Source: Clostridiales bacterium
GTDB lineage: Bacteria > Bacillota_A > Clostridia > Christensenellales > Christensenellaceae
Assembly: GCA_003149735.1 (NCBI GenBank)
Contig: QANA01000043.1
Location: 1-7,203 of the forward strand
Length of the DNA stretch: 7,203 nucleotides
Reading direction: 5' to 3'
A program made the translations under genes and the position numbers. The notes below the pieces were generated by a model, which searched no databases, was not told the DNA's origin, and saw only the letters and a list, made by a program, of their open reading frames with translations. Below, piece after piece: positions 6,031-7,203 of this stretch (within the stretch, counting starts at the first letter, position 1; the number at the start of each line of letters is the position of its first letter).

Positions 6031-6708
6031 ATGAGATGGAGTTTGTTGCTTTGGGCAGGCGGAATTTGTGCGTTATCGATATTGAGTTATTGGGCGATAA
6101 AGGTCGTGCGGAGAAGCCGGAAGTGGCTGCATGAACTGGTTGGAGCCATACAGACGGCGGAGCAGGAAGCAGAAGTACGCCCCAAATCTCTCGCCTCCAT
6201 GGAGCGACTGCTGCTGCCGGATGTGCGGAGGGATTTTCCGGAATATGATGCTCGGCTGATGGCGCGGCGGGTAGAACAGGATGCGCTGTGCTACTATCGT
6301 TCTTTACAGAAAAAACAGGTATTATTTGGAGAAACGCAGGGAGTATACAGCTTTCTGCAGAGGATGGAGGAGGCAGTTCTGCGGAATGGAGAAGAGATTG
6401 CGCTTCCTCATGTGCACAAGGCAGTGCTATGCAATTACAGCGGGGAGGGTATGCAACGGTTTGTGACCTATCAAGCGGCTTGCCAGTATCAAAACAGAGC
6501 TGGAAAAACCATGCAGGTCAGGCTGGAGTTGACTTATATCGCGGCTGGTAAAGCAGATATAGAACAGAATATAAGCGTTTATCAATGCCCTAACTGCGGA
6601 GCTCCCATCAGCAGTATCGGCCGAAAGGTTTGCGAATATTGTGGCACGGTGTTGTATCCGGCTGCGCCGCTTAGCTGGATGCTCTTCAGGATAGATGCAC
6701 AAAAATAG
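6031..6708 (+). CDS. Membrane-anchored protein with C-terminal zinc ribbon
   Basis: A 225-residue protein. Residues 4-24 form a hydrophobic N-terminal anchor followed by a basic stretch (KVVRRSRK, 24-31), which predicts that the bulk faces the cytoplasm. Residues 51-80 contain PKSLASMERLLLP and RRDFPEY, resembling Clostridia proteins annotated as zinc-ribbon or Tim44-like; I recall this likeness and have not searched it. Residues 100-180 look like a compact alpha/beta domain of the kind that follows in those proteins. A four-cysteine zinc ribbon follows: C186, C189, C201, C204 (CPNCG and CEYCG). The function is unknown. ATG 6031 is the only good start but has no Shine-Dalgarno sequence; it lies 12 bases after the stop of carrier 2, so translation may depend on coupling. 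It ends 14 bases before a strong terminator and so closes the carrier operon. Confidence 0.75.
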   Translation: MRWSLLLWAGGICALSILSYWAIKVVRRSRKWLHELVGAIQTAEQEAEVRPKSLASMERLLLPDVRRDFPEYDARLMARRVEQDALCYYRSLQKKQVLFGETQGVYSFLQRMEEAVLRNGEEIALPHVHKAVLCNYSGEGMQRFVTYQAACQYQNRAGKTMQVRLELTYIAAGKADIEQNISVYQCPNCGAPISSIGRKVCEYCGTVLYPAAPLSWMLFRIDAQK

Positions 6709-6722
6709 GATTTGGTAAACAG

Positions 6723-6754
6723 AAAAACCGCACAGCTTCAGCTGTGCGGTTTTT
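6723..6754. terminator. Bidirectional intrinsic terminator between the carrier operon and leuS
   Basis: AAAAACCGCACAGC (6723-6736) and GCTGTGCGGTTTTT (6741-6754) form a perfect 14-pair stem around the loop TTCA. T runs follow the GC core on both strands, so it can end the carrier operon from the left and leuS from the right. Confidence 0.92.
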
Positions 6755-6774
6755 GAATACGGTTTTTCAAAACA

Positions 6775-7203
6775 TCATTTAGCCGGTTTGAGAACGGCGT
6801 TGACAATTCTTCCAGGAACAACAATCAGCTTTACGATTTCCATATCCTGGAAATAAGAGGCGTACGTTTCACGAACGTATTGCTCGACCTGCTCTTTGGT
6901 ATAATCCGAAGGAACAGAGAAACGCTCTTTTACCTTGCCGTTAATCTGCAGAGGATAGACGGTTTCTGCCTTGACCAACAGCTTTTCCTCATAGGTTGGG
7001 AAAGGCTGATTGAAAATGCTGTAATCACCGCCCATGCGCTCCCAGAGTTCTTCTGTGAAGTGCGGAGCAAAGGGAGCCATCAACAGCACCAAGGTGCGAA
7101 CGCATTCTTTGGCAAAAGCGATATCAAATGGCTGTTCGGTGTACTTATAGAGCGCATTGGTCAGCTCCATCATGCGGGCGATAGCCGTATTAAAGGAGAA
7201 GAC
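6775..7203 (-). CDS. leuS: Leucyl-tRNA synthetase, C-terminal part (5' end outside the window)
   Basis: The final 142 residues of a class Ia leucyl-tRNA synthetase, which charges tRNA-Leu with leucine using ATP. The frame is open to the right edge, so the catalytic and editing domains lie outside. The visible part opens with FSFNTAIARMMEL (3-15), the start of the helical anticodon-binding domain, followed by LMAPFAPHFTEELWE (41-55), a strongly conserved stretch of this domain. YPLQINGKVKERF (83-95) matches the NGK motif of the small C-terminal domain, which ends in IVVPGRIVNAVLK. The stop is TGA at 6777-6775, and the terminator at 6723-6754 lies 20 bases beyond. Nothing in this portion is unusual for a bacterial enzyme. 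Confidence 0.95.
   Translation of the reverse strand, partial: VFSFNTAIARMMELTNALYKYTEQPFDIAFAKECVRTLVLLMAPFAPHFTEELWERMGGDYSIFNQPFPTYEEKLLVKAETVYPLQINGKVKERFSVPSDYTKEQVEQYVRETYASYFQDMEIVKLIVVPGRIVNAVLKPAK

Noticed and set aside
6281..6551. Alternative plus-strand frames inside the zinc-ribbon gene
   Set aside because: They overlap the frame that carries the membrane helix and the CxxC pairs, and they have no recognisable content.

Overview
The window looks like a piece of chromosome from a low-to-mid GC Gram-positive bacterium. An anaerobic Clostridia-type Bacillota (Oscillospirales- or Lachnospirales-like) fits best. The evidence is strong GGAGG ribosome binding sites, sigma-A type promoters with TATAAT boxes, U-tract hairpin terminators, DUF1540 cysteine-rich proteins, an oligoendopeptidase F and a Myb-like double-repeat regulator. 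I cannot place it to genus. No mobile element, tRNA, rRNA or CRISPR array is visible.

Layout. (1) 1-86 may hold the last codons of an upstream gene. (2) 135-842 (+) is a Myb/SANT-like DNA-binding protein with two related repeats. (3) A near-consensus promoter at 872-899 drives a two-gene operon: a LOG-family nucleotide phosphoribohydrolase (933-1538) and oligoendopeptidase F (1547-3325), ending at a bidirectional terminator (3345-3371). (4) On the minus strand, 3936-3386 holds cysteine-rich DUF1540 coding sequence in two overlapping frames. A classic A_AAA_AAG slippery heptamer sits in the overlap, so the two frames could give one three-module protein. (5) Divergent from it, an extended -10 promoter with a perfect 7-2-7 inverted repeat (4059-4074) just upstream drives two tandem, paralogous AEC-family carriers (4120-5064 and 5080-6018) and a small membrane-anchored zinc-ribbon protein (6031-6708). 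That unit ends at a perfect 14-bp hairpin (6723-6754). (6) The 3' end of leuS (6775-7203, minus strand) converges on the same hairpin and runs off the right edge.

How the parts may work together. LOG plus PepF looks like a housekeeping pair for nucleotide and peptide turnover. The two carriers probably export or exchange small organic anions and share one regulated promoter; the zinc-ribbon protein is probably co-transcribed, with unknown function. The most interesting observation is the DUF1540 locus, where a slippery site joins two frames that each encode complete cysteine modules.
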